A stretch of DNA of 64,000 nucleotides from Adiantum capillus-veneris (taxonomy: Eukaryota > Streptophyta > Polypodiopsida > Polypodiales > Pteridaceae). This document shows, piece by piece, positions 32,333-42,955 of this stretch. The stretch's first letter is position 1, and the number at the start of each line of letters is the position of its first letter. The notes below the pieces were generated by a model, which saw only the letters and a list, made by a program, of their open reading frames with translations, had not been told where the DNA came from and searched no databases. The position numbers were made by a program, and so were the translations under genes. The stretch is from the NCBI GenBank assembly GCA_014529385.2, contig CM043971.1:25334769-25398768 (forward strand), given 5' to 3'.

Positions 32333-32334
<2 letters not shown>

Positions 32335-32630
32335 ACAGGAGCATAGGGTTTTCGGAATTTCTTATGCTTGCTACGACCACCTCGGTGGATCTCACTACAC
32401 CAGATTTGACAGATATGATCATTAACCTTGCAAGAGCATGTGTGTCTGACCCAAACTGCATCAACAATACCAGAACAACAAATCAAAGCAATACAAGGTC
32501 ACAAAATCGGCAAACTCACAGGGCCAATGTGGAAGTCCAAAACCCATCAAAAACAAGAAAAACTTCATTAGTAGACCCCAACTACCTGGCAGAATCAGCC
32601 AAACTAAGAACAGTGGGAAAAGGTGCTGGA

Positions 32631-33751
32631 ACATGGATCGCGATCCATGTTCCCAAAACCCTAAAATCAAGGAAACTTCTACAGGAGCAACTATAGAGAC
32701 CCAGGAACAAAACCCCATGATTGTTTTTGCAAAAAGCTTCCCAACATGGATCGCGATCCATATACCTTTTTGTCAAAATCAGGATCAAAGAGGTTCACTA
32801 GCTGGACAAAGTACCAATAGTCCCGGGGTTGCAAAATGATCACAAACAATGCTCTAAAGATCATCAGATCCACCTGGATTGCTACAGTCAGTTTGTAAAT
32901 GGTCTTTTGGTCAAAAGTACTGCTAAAGTAATTTGAAAAACTTCAAACTTTCCTTGAAGTCTATCAACAAGCAATTGTAACCTAAGAATGGTGATGGGAT
33001 CAAAACCAAGCAAAAGTATACTTGCAAAATGGTGAAACTTGCAAGATTCAATTTGCCTTCCCAAAAGAATTCAAAGTCTGGGGAAACTTGCCAGGGAACC
33101 AAGCAAAGCTATGAACTACAGACCTCAACCATCAGAAATCAATACAAGGAGAGATTTCAGGCAAAACATGACTCCAAAAGTGGTGGCCAGAAACAGATTT
33201 GGTCAAAACGGAAAAAATATGGCCATAAACTAAGAAAGGGGGCAAACTATGGAAAAACATGTCCAAAGTTGAAAAAATTTCACCAGTGTACTAGGAAAAC
33301 CTATAGGAACCAATGTGCACAAGAACTGTGCTCAAATGCTTCCTAGCATGGATCGCGATCCATGTACCTTTTTAGCCAAAATAAGTAAAACCCATGCCAT
33401 TTGATTCAGGATGATCAAGAAAGCCAAGCCATGAAGTGTCAAGCCATTTGAATCCTAAAAATCCACTTCCCAAATCCAAAATCTTTGAATCTGTACATGA
33501 TTTTCAAAATTTAGCCCAAGTGTCAAACCATTGATCCAAATCCCAAACTTTTTGGACCAAGTCATAATCAAGAAGAACCCTACCAGATGGTGTCAGCAGT
33601 TTTCCAAAATATTGCCCAACATGGATCGCGATCCATGTACCTTTAGCTCTAAATCCAGAGAAAATTTCTTAGTAGCATACCCTTATGCCAAGGGACAACT
33701 TCCCAAGGTTAGAATTTTAAAATGCTTTCCAACATGGATCGCGATCTATGT
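32631..33751 (+). repeat. Second cluster of 20-bp palindromes
   Basis: Five copies lie at 32631-32650, 32744-32763, 33346-33365, 33620-33639 and 33732-33751. All have the central TCGCGA; one has an arm change on each of several copies (CCATAT, CTATGT, GCATGG). Spacing is 113, 602, 274 and 112 bp, not the 284 bp of the G1 leader. The cluster may be the 3' UTR of G1 or the leader of a separate element. Confidence 0.88.
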
Positions 33752-33920
33752 TCCTTTTTGCCAAAATCTATCTGTTTCATTACAATTTTGTGCCTATAGT
33801 AATCCTAGGTGCACTGGTGAAATTTGGTCAAATTTGGAGTAGTTTTGACAGAGTTAAGCTTACTTTTTTATTTTATGGTCAAGTTTATGATTTCTGATAA
33901 TTTTGATCAATAGCTAAAAC

Positions 33921-34184
33921 ATGATTCACTTGCAAATTGGCAACAAGATGCCTCGAAGGAAAGCACAGAGGGAGTGGCATGTGGCACCTTATGAGATAAC
34001 CAATATCTCATCAAATGAGAAAGCTCACCTTATCGAACAAGTACTTAAAGAAATTCCGACAAACATTTTCATTGGAAGGTTCCAAGCCGCAGACGGAGAG
34101 ATTGTAAAGGCCACCATCTTTCCCCAAGAAATGTGGACTTTGCACCAGAAACCAAAAGTGCAAGCAGGGGTCAGGTGTTTATAG
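33921..34184 (+). CDS. Unknown small ORF after the palindrome cluster
   Basis: An 87-codon frame from ATG 33921; an internal Met at residue 10 (MPRRKAQREWHVAPYEI) is the likelier start. It reads HLIEQVLKEIPTNIFIGRFQ and GEIVKATIFPQEMWTL, a plausible folded sequence with a basic N-terminus, but I do not recognise it. It ends 25 bp before the copia LTR at 34210, which may have cut it off. Its position after the palindromes is where G1 carries its extra ORF, yet the two sequences do not look alike. Confidence 0.35.
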   Translation: MIHLQIGNKMPRRKAQREWHVAPYEITNISSNEKAHLIEQVLKEIPTNIFIGRFQAADGEIVKATIFPQEMWTLHQKPKVQAGVRCL

Positions 34185-34209
34185 CTCGACAATTTCTTAA
34201 GACTGCCTC

Positions 34210-34426
34210 TGTTGGAATTAGGGTTGCAGAGAAATGCACACAGCTTGGAGAAGACAAAGGAAGCTCAAGGCACACAATAGAGAGTGTGTGCAACGGAAAG
34301 ATAGATAGCCCTAGAGTGATGGGCGTATATACAATGCTCGGGGGAAAAACCCTCCTAAAGAGGGAAAAAATGCCCCGGCGGTCCTAGTGTGTTCACACAC
34401 ATCACTACCACATGTATATGGTAACA
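34210..34426 (-). repeat. Copia 3' LTR of the chimera
   Basis: 217 bp from TGTTGGAATT to GGTAACA, clearly the same LTR as at 47,883-48,108 and 52,523-52,749 but with a ~10-bp deletion near GTGTGTGCAACGG. The polypurine tract (reverse of AATCCCCCCTAGAG) flanks it at 34427-34440. Confidence 0.93.
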
Positions 34427-34502
34427 AATCCCCCCTAGAGTGATGTGGTGGAACGAGAGCTGGCACATGAGTAAAGGGAAGTGCCATGCCCTGAGGACAT
34501 GA

Positions 34503-36167
34503 TCAGCCCACAAAGGGGAGTAAGCCAAAAGCTTTGCGGAAAGCTTCAAGCTTCTCATGAGACAATGCCTTTGTGAAAAGATCTGCAAGGTTGTCCTGTG
34601 TTGGCACATAAGCCAAGCTGATCTCTCCTGCTGAGAGCCTCTCCCTGACATAGTGGTAATTCACCTCAATGTGCTTTGTGCGAGCATGAAAAATAGGGTT
34701 CCTCACAACTGCCAATGCGCTCTGACTGTCAGTGTAGATAGTGTTGGCACTGTCCTGTCCAACACCCAAATCAGCCATAAGACGTCTGAGCCATACACAC
34801 TCAACCGTAGCTGTGAAGACTTCCCTGTACTCAGCCTCACAACTCGAAGTGGCCACAATAGGTTGCTTCTTGCTCAACCATGATATACATGAACTGCCAA
34901 GCATGAAACAAAAACCACTTGTGGACACTCGCGTGTCAAAACAACCAGCCCAATCTGAGTCCGAAAAAGCATGTAATTCTGGCGGCAATGATCCCCCCTT
35001 GGGATAAAACAAGCCAAGATGTAAAGTGCCACTAAGGTAGCGGAAAATCCTCTTGACAGCCTGCCAATGCTTAGACCCTGGGTTATGCATAAATCTGCTG
35101 ACCTGTGAGACTGCAAACTGAATATCTAGCCTCGTGTTGCATACATAAATGAGGCAGCCAACAGTAGTTTGGTAAAGAGTGACATCAGCAGGATCGCCAG
35201 CATCATGTAGACTCGACTTCAAACCTGTTTCCATGGGAGTGGCAATAGGTTTGCAATCCTCAAGTCCAAACTTACATAGCAATGTCTCTATGTAACTGTT
35301 CTGACACAAGGCAATACCACCATCACACTGCTTAAACTGTATACCCAAGTAATGATGCAACAGCTTCGAATCTTTCATCTTGAAAGTAGCATTCAAATCA
35401 GCCTTAAATTCAGCAATATGTCTCTCATTTGGTCCAGTGATCAGCAAATCATCGACATAAAGAACCACAATGAGAAGTACATCGCCCTCATGCTTTACAT
35501 ACAATGTGCTTTCTGTTGGACTGTTACGAAAGCCTCGTTTGACCAAATGAGTGTCAGCTTTCTCATACCAAGCACGAGGAGATTGCTTCAACCCATACAA
35601 AGCCTTCTTACATCTGCACACTTTGTCCTCTTGTCCTTTTATGACAAAACCGCGAGGCTGCGTTACATAAACTTCCTCAAATATGTCACCATTCAAGAAA
35701 GCAGTAACAATGTCTGATTGATGTACATCCCAACCAAAATGAGCTACCAATGCACATAGAAAACGCACAGTAGTCATACGACAAGTGGGAGCAAAAGTCT
35801 CTTCATAATCTATGCCTTTTTGCTGTGCATAACCCTTTGCAACAAGTCGAGCCTTATGGCGATCGATCTCACCATCCGGCTTGCGTTTCAACTTGTAAAC
35901 CCACTTCGTACCAATGGCCTTTTTGCCAGGAGGCAAATCACATAAAGTCCATGTGTCATTTTCTATAAGTGCATCATATTCTGATTGCATGGCAGCCATC
36001 CAATTTTTTGAATTTTGTGCTTCATCAAAAGACAGAGGTTCCTCAACATCATGTAAGCTAGACACAACCAAATCATAACAATCTGATGCATAAGATGCAT
36101 GGCGAGAGCCTGAACGAGTGCGACTAGACAAAGGTGCATCCAATTTACTGTCACACAAAGTGTGCAC
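34503..36167 (-). pseudogene. Copia reverse transcriptase and RNase H of the chimera
   Basis: A 554-codon open stretch with DTWTLCDLPPGKKAIGTKWV, YKLKRKPDGEIDRHKARLVA, DIVTAFLNGDIFEEVYV, LKQSPRAWYEKAD, YVDDLLITGPNE (active site), YLGIQFKQCDGG and LIYVCNTRLDIQF. The RNase H part follows with AFSDSDWAGC, SSCEAEYREV, IYTDSQSALAV and HARTKHIEVNYHYV. It is over 95% identical by eye to the matching part of the full-length copia. A TAG (36168-36170) marks its upstream end where the other copy has Trp (PK-W-LVH). Confidence 0.95.
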
Positions 36168-36170
36168 CAG

Positions 36171-37196
36171 CTATTTTGGCATACCTCTAGCTTGCTCATT
36201 TTCAGCCCTTTCCTCATCAAGTACATCATGTACATCTGCATCAGTAATAGGCTGATCTGTAACATTTTCAGAAAACCCCATAGGATGTACATTTGCCTCA
36301 TTGGAACTTACATTCGTATTTCCACCACTTAAAAGAGGTAATAAAGTGTCATAAATGTCCTGTGAGCTTACATTACTGTCTCTAGTACATGACAGCAAGG
36401 GTTGAACAAAATCTTCCACAAACACTACATCCCGAGAAACCAGAATACGTTTTTTTTGCGTATGATACAACCTGTAACCTTTGCTTTCAGCACTATAACC
36501 AACAAAAATACATTTGACAACCTTATCATCCAATTTTCTGCGCTGCACTTGTGGCACCAAAGCATATGCCAAACAGCCAAAAACACACATGTGCTCAATA
36601 GAAGGCTTTCTATCATGCCATGCTTCATATGGAGTAATAGACTGCAAAGCTTTCATAGGACACCTGTTAAGTACATAAGTGGCACACATGATGGCCTCAA
36701 TGCAAAAAAAATGTGGCAAAGCTTGACTTTTGACCATACATTGTGCCATTTTCGTCAGTGACCTGTTTTTTCTCTCAGCAACACCATTTTGGTGAGGTGT
36801 ATAAGGCACTGTACATTGGTGTTTTATCCCACGACTAGCCAGAAATGCATTAAATTCATGAGACATATACTTCCCCCCCTCGATTAGAACGGAGGGTACC
36901 CATAGTACATTTTGAGACGTTCTCAGCCATAACCAAAAATTGTTTGAAGCACATAAAAACTTCGGACTTCGCTTTAACCGGAAATACCCATGCATGCTTG
37001 GAGAAAGTCACGAAGTACAGGTAATTGCCCAAGGACGGAGTTTGCATGGGCCCACAAACATCACTGTGCACAAGCTGCAACCTGCATGTGGCCCTAACCG
37101 AACCATCCTTTGGAAACTTAGAACGCTGCATTTTACCCAAAATATAGCCTTCACAAATATGTTTGATAGGTGCTTCAAGAGGCGGCAAAGAAGCAA
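36171..37196 (-). pseudogene. Copia integrase of the chimera
   Basis: It reads EAPIKHICEGYILGKMQRSK (pre-integrase zinc segment), LQLVHSDVCGPM (first Asp), YFVTFSKHAWVFP, TLRSNRGGE (second catalytic Asp is Asn) and, after a frameshift at about 36880, MSHEFNAFLASRGIKHQCTV and HQNGVAERKNRSL (catalytic Glu). The segment IDDSSR present in the full copia is reduced to one Ser. The integrase is therefore dead in three ways: D-to-N, a small deletion and a frameshift. Confidence 0.92.
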
Positions 37197-37494
37197 GTTG
37201 ACTTTCCACCTTAGCAGCTTCAGAGTAACTCATACGGTAGGGCGGTTTACTGACAGGTTTACTGCCTGCAACCACATCGATGCTATGTTGCACCGATCGT
37301 GTCGGCGATAATCCTGGTGGCAAATCATTAGGAAAAACATCTTGAAATTCCTTTAATAATTTTTGTAACTCACTAGCAACTTTTGCTTGTTTGGAAGTAG
37401 CCATTGGTGGAAGAGATGAGAGAGAAGCATGCGGCATTGAGGAATGTTCAATAGATTCAATGTTAGAGAGAAAATGAGACAATGAGTAACACAA
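37197..37494 (-). pseudogene. Gypsy RT entry joined in frame to copia integrase
   Basis: The frame begins after a stop at about 37500 and reads SELQKLLKEFQDVFPNDLPP, GLSPTRSVQHSIDVVAGSKP and VSKPPYRMSYSEAAKVESQL. This is the gypsy RT entry (F.DVFP.DLPPGLPP.R...H.IDL and PPYR). At residue ~101 it passes without a frame change into copia ASLPPLEAPIKH. The copia partner has ASLPLLEAPIKH there, so the join is at ASL. Confidence 0.93.
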
Positions 37495-37505
37495 GAAAAC
37501 TTGAT

Positions 37506-37970
37506 CTATTTCATTTTATCAGAAACGAGCTGCATAAGCTCAGCTGTACATATCAATGGTGAAGAAGATACATCCTTCTCTCCTAACAACAACGCATGTG
37601 CGCAATGGGATTCAAACATCAAGCTGTTGTGCTCATAGCTACGCTTCAGTGATGGTCCTAAGCTATGCAACCATTCCCCACCAAGAACCACGTCTTCCCT
37701 CTCCATGTTCATAACCTGAAAATCCAAGGATGTGGAGTAACCTTGTACTTCCAACGAAACAACTCGGACTTGAGTATCCCAGATTTCGATATCATGTCCA
37801 TTCATCATTGCTACCTTATAGCGGTGGGTACTCGGAGTTTGAGGCAATTTGAGTTTTTTCACCAATCCGTAATTGATAAAATTGTGAGTAGCACCATCAT
37901 CTACCAAGATGCACACCTTGTGCCCTTGCAGAGATTTGTGCATACGTACTAACTCATGTGGTCCGAAGGT
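37506..37970 (-). pseudogene. Gypsy retropepsin of the chimera
   Basis: A 145-codon frame with KVCILVDDGATHNFINYGLV (active site DDGATHNF where the family usually has D-[ST]-G-A-T-H-NF), KVAMMNGHDIEIWDTQVRVV and REDVVLGGEWLHSLGP (closing VLG..WL). One TAG separates it from gag upstream (37974, from CAG) and one stop at about 37503 from the RT entry downstream. It would mature the gypsy polyprotein. Confidence 0.88.
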
Positions 37971-39219
37971 CTATTGCCACATGGAAGCTGTGAGGCAGCA
38001 TTCATGCACCACCTCGGTGTGTGTTACTTCCACTATAGAGAATCGTGAGGAAGACTCAAGAGGCAGCAGTTGCAGCATGTGCATTGCTTTCTCCTTGCCA
38101 TGAGCATCAAATTTCCCCTTGGGACAATCTTTTTTGCCATGACCGCTTCCTAAACATTGAAAACATAATTTCTCTTTCTTAGCTTTATCAAAGTCCTCCA
38201 GAGAGAGAGGACCTCTGGACCCCTTGGGATTTTTAGATGCTTCTGAATTGGCTACTATAAATTTCCTTTTATTGTGCCCATACTGTGTGCGTGTATTACC
38301 ATGTGTATTAGCATGCACGTGATTATGATGTGATTTCTTTTCATATGGATCATCGTGAATATGTGCTTTCAATATGGCTTCCTCCAGTGTTTTAGGGTCT
38401 TGGGTCTTGATGTGCTTCTTAAGATCTGGTGTCATACCACGTATAAACCCCCGTACTTGTTGAAAGTTATCTAGGCCTTCCGACTTGAGGATCCCGATAT
38501 TGAGATATATATTCAAGTAATGATGGGTATTGGCGCATGGAACATGTGTCCCAAGCTGTCCAATTTCGATCTGCCTCATTTGTAGACAAAAATTCTTTGC
38601 AAAACATAGCTTCAAAAGCTGCCCAACTCTATGGTATGATATTCTTCTCCTTGAGAGACATCCACCATTTGTAGACCTTGCCTTCCAGAGTTAAACTCGT
38701 TTGTAGTGCTCTCACTGCATCTGGAGTACGCCGTAAGGCGTGAATTCCATCCCATTTGCTGAGAAAGATATTCACTACATCCTTATTGTGGTCTCGGGTC
38801 TTCTCCCTTAAAAGTTGGTGGTTTGGTGTTTTTCAACAACTCATCCACCTCTTTTGCAGCGAGAGTGTGCAAAGTATTAGCAGATGGACCTTGTCCATGA
38901 TCAGAAGGGCCTTGCCCTTGTGTAGCAACGTGCTCATGCATGTGCGTGTTAGCAGGACCCTTCGACTGTTGTTGCATTAATTGGATCACTAACGTGGATA
39001 ATTTAGTGACGTTTTCATTTAAAGATGTAAAATTTCCTTCCATGACTGATATGTGTGTCTGAAGTGCATGAAATTCTTGAATATCAAGCAATTCATAGGT
39101 GTCGTCACTTGCTGTAGCGTCGCGAGCACTCTCCATGAGAGCATCCGACTGCGAGCCATCATGGGCAAGATCAGGTGTATTTTGCTCAAAATCAAAATTC
39201 ATATTGATATCTGAATCCA
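37971..39219 (-). pseudogene. Gypsy gag of the chimera
   Basis: Starts with ATG 39219 (MDSDINMNFDFEQNTPDLAH). An N-terminal region with a short coiled coil (HISVMEGNFTSLNENVTKLS) leads to PPTFKGEDPRP. In shifted frames there follow LTLEGKVYKWWMSLKEKN and FEAMFCKEFLSTNEADRNW, the gypsy gag core, then CFQCLGSGHGKKDCPKGKFD, a CCHC knuckle with CX2CX4HX4C spacing. At least two frameshifts are needed. It belongs to a different gypsy lineage from G1 and element A. Confidence 0.85.
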
Positions 39220-40024
39220 TGGCGACACAATGCAGTGCAAGGAAGAGCAAGAAATATACCTGATGTACCGCAATCGGTAAATACCGATAAAGAATCCCGT
39301 TTATATAGGTAATTAGCCTTGCTAGTTTTTTTTGTGCTTCAATTGCCACTAAGGATGTAATCTTGCTCCGGGTTCCAAGAAAACAATCCGATAGTGTAGG
39401 TGTGTTTGCCTTGAGCACCCGTACTGTATTGGTCTTTGTATTTTGGATAACTTGAAGACGACTTGAATAAATTTTTGAAAAAATTATATGCAGTGTACGT
39501 AGCAGAACATGAACTTTCCCTTTGTATTTCCCGGCCTTGCCCTTGCTTGGCCCTGTCGGTATGCCTAGCTTCGCTCGAAGCTTCACAAGAGGGAGGGGGG
39601 GTACCCTGTTGTGGGTACCGACCCTTGGTTGTGGAAAAAATTTGAGTAGCCACTAACCCCGAAGGGTTGGGCACCCACCGGGTGTGAGAAAAGAACTCAA
39701 CATAGTGATGGCGAGCTCGCAGGCAGTGTGGGGTGAGAGCTTTTGCTCCCCCGCCTTATGTGGTGGTCGAGAGCGCCTGCCCACAGGCACGAGATTTGCT
39801 CAACGCACCCGCACGATGCCATCAAGCCTGAGAGGGGAGGGATTTGGTGCAGGTCCCATTTTGGCCCATCTCCTCGCAAGCGGTGTTGCCCACACAATCC
39901 TCTTCATCCTCCTCCTCACAGGGGGTGAGCTCCACACTGCTCTTGACCCCGACATGCAAAAGCATGCAAAGTTTTGTGTGGCTCTCCCACACCACGCCTG
40001 TCCCTTCCCAAAAATAGGAACCTT
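39220..40024 (-). other. Leader of the gypsy half of the chimera
   Basis: The 800 bp between gag and the primer site are C/G-rich near 39540-39960 and contain several overlapping open frames on both strands (39684-40058 and others). None has a recognised motif, so I treat it as untranslated leader. A GGGTACC inverted motif occurs around 39599-39620. Confidence 0.6.
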
Positions 40025-40037
40025 GCTCTTGATACCA
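40025..40037 (-). other. Primer binding site of the gypsy half
   Basis: On the minus strand TGGTATCAAGAGC lies one base inside the LTR. It matches the initiator-tRNA-Met primer site TGGTATCAGAGC with one extra A. Confidence 0.8.
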
Positions 40038-40038
40038 A

Positions 40039-40191
40039 TGTTAGACAAGGGGAACTAGAACCTAGGAGTCCACCTCCCAACCACCCACTATATAGCATGG
40101 CTCCTAGCCCTTTGTCCTAGTTGGACTCCCTTTCCACACTGCTTAGCCCGGCCTTGCCCTTGTCTATTCCGGCCTTGCCGTTGTCCTAACA
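40039..40191 (-). repeat. Gypsy 5' LTR of the chimera
   Basis: 153 bp from TGTTAGACAAGG to GTCCTAACA (inverted ends TGTTAG...CTAACA) with a TATA motif (ACTATATAGC at about 40089). Very short for a gypsy LTR. No partner LTR was found in the window, as expected for the chimera. Confidence 0.8.
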
Positions 40192-41432
40192 TCACACCTA
40201 TCATGTGGGTTGGTTAGATGTCCTACAATCCACATTGGGTGCTACTAGTGTGGAGGATCAACAACAAAGAGTTTGTGAGGTCATCCATAGGGTTATTGAG
40301 CTAGAGATACAAAACAAGGTATTGCTGACAAATGGTTTAAAATTTTGTTACCAATCAATTTGTCTGTCTACAACTGCATATGCTTTTTAATTGTATATAA
40401 GAATGCAATTACTGTGCCAATGTTGTTTGATTTTGCAGTGACTGAAGAAGGCTAAGCACATTCATCTTAACTACTCTTCCACCTTGATGAACGAGCTTCA
40501 ACTCAATAGCTTCCGAGGACGGAATCTACATAGGGAAGGGGGGCATGTTAACCCGCACGTCAGATAGTGGAGTCAACACCGGGTGACTAGGAGGCTTGGG
40601 AATTGCCCAACGCCACCTATCGCTTGGTGCTGACCTTGATAGACAAGTCAGACAGTGAATAGACAAGAGACAGTGAGTCAACACCGGGCGACTAGGAGGC
40701 TTGGGAATTGCCAACGCCACCTATCGCTTGGTGTTGACCTTGACAGAAAAATCAGACAGTGAGTCAATAGTGGGAGAATAGGAGGCTTGGGAATTTCCAA
40801 ACGCCACCTATCGCTTGGTGTTGACCTTGGGGTTAAAGACATTACAAGAGGCAGCAGAGTCAATACAGTGGAGTTAGCATTGGGTGAATAGGAGTCTTAG
40901 GGACAACCCAATGCCACTTATTGCTTGGTGTTGACCTTGATGTAACCAAACAATGGAGACCCTTTTGGCGAGGTGATTACATGCAGTTGAGTCAATACTA
41001 GGTGATTAGGAGGCTTAGGGATTGCCCAACGCCACCTATCGCTTGGTGCTGACCTTGGGTCAAAGACATGACAGGCGACAAGGGAGTCAATACTAGGTGA
41101 TTAGGATGCTTGGGGACTACCAAACGCCACCTATCGCTTGGTGTCGACCTTGGCAAATAGGCGTCGCCACATCCATGAACTTTACATTGTTTTGAGTCAT
41201 GGGTCGGCGGGCTTGCTGGTCCAATAGGAAAAGGGTAAGGGTGATCGCCGATGAGAGGCGCACTCTAACTGGAACATTCAAGGGTTAGTTGCGTAAAGCA
41301 TGGGTGCCCAAGTGTGAATGGGGTGAGCTCATATAGAAGTCAACTAAACCTAAAATTCACGGATTCTCTCATTTGTGCAATTGAAGAGTGCTCTTGCTCC
41401 ATCTCCATCTTCGTCTTCTTCCTCTCCTTGTG

Positions 41433-41463
41433 TGCGTGTGTGTGTATGCGTGAGAGAGTGAGA

Positions 41464-41494
<31 letters not shown>
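41433..41494. repeat. GT/GA compound microsatellite in block B copy 1
   Basis: GTGCGTGTGTGTGTATGCGTGAGAGA-like tract. The second copy (42533-42618) has a much longer (GT)n of about 45 bp and a shorter (GA)n, so the tract expanded after the block duplicated. Confidence 0.9.
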
Positions 41495-42529
41495 TGTGTG
41501 TGCGATCGAGCATTATGAAGGCACGACGGTGGCGAAGCGGTTGAGCGCGGCACAGTGGTAGCTCCTTCTTCTTCATGGTGAGGAATCCTCCATGAAGGCG
41601 GGCGTAGTCCCTAAGCCTCCTATTCGCCTAGTGCTGACTCCACTGTATTGACTCTACTGCCTCCTGTAATATCTTTAACCCCAAGGTCAACACCAAGCGA
41701 TAGGTGGCATTTGGCAATTCCCAAGCCTCCTATTCGCCCACTGTTGACTCACTATCTGATTTGTCTGCCAAGGTCGGCACCAAGTGATAGGTGGCATTGG
41801 GCAATTCCCAAGCCTCCTAGTCGCTTGGTGTTGACTCACTGTCTCTTGTCTGTTCACTGTCCGACTTGTCTGTCAAGGTTAGCACCAAGCGATAGGTGGC
41901 GTTGGGAAATTCCCAAGCCTCCTAGTCGCCCGGTGTTAACTCCACTGTCTGACAGCAGAGCCAATACAGTGGAGTCAACACTGGGCATATAGGAGGCTTA
42001 GGGACTACCCAATGTCACCTATCGCTTGGTGTTGACTTGATGTAAATCGGACGATGGAGACCCTTTTGGCGAGGTGATTACATGTAGTTGAGTCAATACT
42101 AGGCGATTAGGAGGCTTAGGGACTACCCAACGCCACCTATCGCTTGGTGCTGACCTTGGTGACAAAGACATGACATGCGATAAGGGAGTCACAACTAGGC
42201 AATTAGGAGGCTTGGGGACTACCCAACGCCACCTATCGCTTGGTGCTGACCTTGGAAAATAGGCGTCAGCACATCCACGAACTTTACATTGTTTTGAGTC
42301 ATGGGTCGGCGGGCTTGCTGGTCCAATAGGGAAAGGGTAAGGGTGATCGCCGATGAGAGGCACACTCTAACTGGAACATTCAAGGGTTAGTTGCGTAAAG
42401 CATGGGTGCCCAAGTGTGAATGGGGTGAGCTCATATAAAAGTCAACTAAACCTAAAATTCACGGATTCTCTCATTTGTGCAATTGAAGAGTGCTCTTGCT
42501 CCATCTCCATCTTCTTCTTCTTCCTCTCC

Positions 42530-42532
<3 letters not shown>

Positions 42533-42580
<48 letters not shown>

Positions 42581-42618
42581 CGTGAGAGAGTTAGAGAGGG
42601 AGAGAGAGAGAGAGAGAG
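42533..42618. repeat. GT/GA compound microsatellite in block B copy 2
   Basis: About 45 bp of GT followed by AT, GC and a GA tract. Homologous to 41433-41494 with an expanded GT part. Confidence 0.93.
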
Positions 42619-42955
42619 TGTGTGTGCGATCGAGCACTACGAAGGCACGACGGCGGCAAAGCGGTTGAGCGCGGCAAGGTGGTAGCTCCTTCTTCTTCGT
42701 GGCAAGGAATCTTCCATGAAGGTGAGCGTAGAGCGGTGAGTGACACACCCTTGCTCTCTTGAGCTTGCTAGATTAGTATGGTTGTGTGCTTGGAGCCATT
42801 TGTGGCTTGCACATAGTGTATCGACAAGTCCCTTGCATTGAAACGTGCATTAAACGAGCACAAGGCCCCGCGCTTTCCTGGCTCACATTTCGAACACATA
42901 TCCCCCGACATACTTGGTGAATTTGATACGAAACGAGCTGGGGTGTGAGGTGTAA

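Larger units (their letters stand above)
34210..40191 (-). mobile_element. Chimeric retroelement: gypsy 5' half fused to copia 3' half
   Basis: Reading right to left: gypsy LTR (40191-40039), iMet-type primer site, leader, gypsy gag, protease and RT entry, then at 37196/37197 a switch to copia integrase, RT, RNase H and copia 3' LTR (34426-34210). The copia half is very similar to the full-length copia at 47.9-52.7 kb. The two LTRs differ and the flanks (GCCTC left, TCACA right) do not match, so the unit arose by recombination or deletion, not by one transposition. Confidence 0.85.
40555..42734. repeat. Minisatellite block with A-B-inverted A-B structure
   Basis: Units of about 80-120 bp share GAGTCAACACCGGGCGACTA, then GGAGGCTTGGGAATTGCC, then CCACCTATCGCTTGGTG and TTGACCTTG. 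Block A (about 40555-40910) is present as a reverse complement at 41599-41955. Block B (about 40851-41598) recurs directly at 41953-42734 with a few percent differences. Frames in it (such as 41648-41992) simply reflect the repeat. Confidence 0.92.

Noticed and set aside
32251-32486. Open frames through the (GA)n tract
   Set aside because: They encode only Arg-Glu or Ser-Leu repeats produced by the microsatellite.
18507-33751. Recurring peptide TWIAIHVP in several open frames
   Set aside because: It is only the translation of the DNA palindrome in one frame; the surrounding frames are not coding.
32160-34209. 3' LTR of G1 after the purine tract
   Set aside because: No sequence matching the known 3' part of the 5' LTR (ending GCTAACA) is present, so the call is not supported.
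39684-40098. Several overlapping ORFs in both directions in the gypsy leader
   Set aside because: Open because of base composition; no motif, and the segment lies between primer site and gag.
34210-40191. Single transposition of a copia/gypsy hybrid
   Set aside because: The end sequences are from different LTR families and the 5-bp flanks differ.
41648-42363. 114-residue Pro/Ser-rich frames with repeated PSDRW and PKPP motifs
   Set aside because: They are translations of the minisatellite units, open on both strands because of the repeat.
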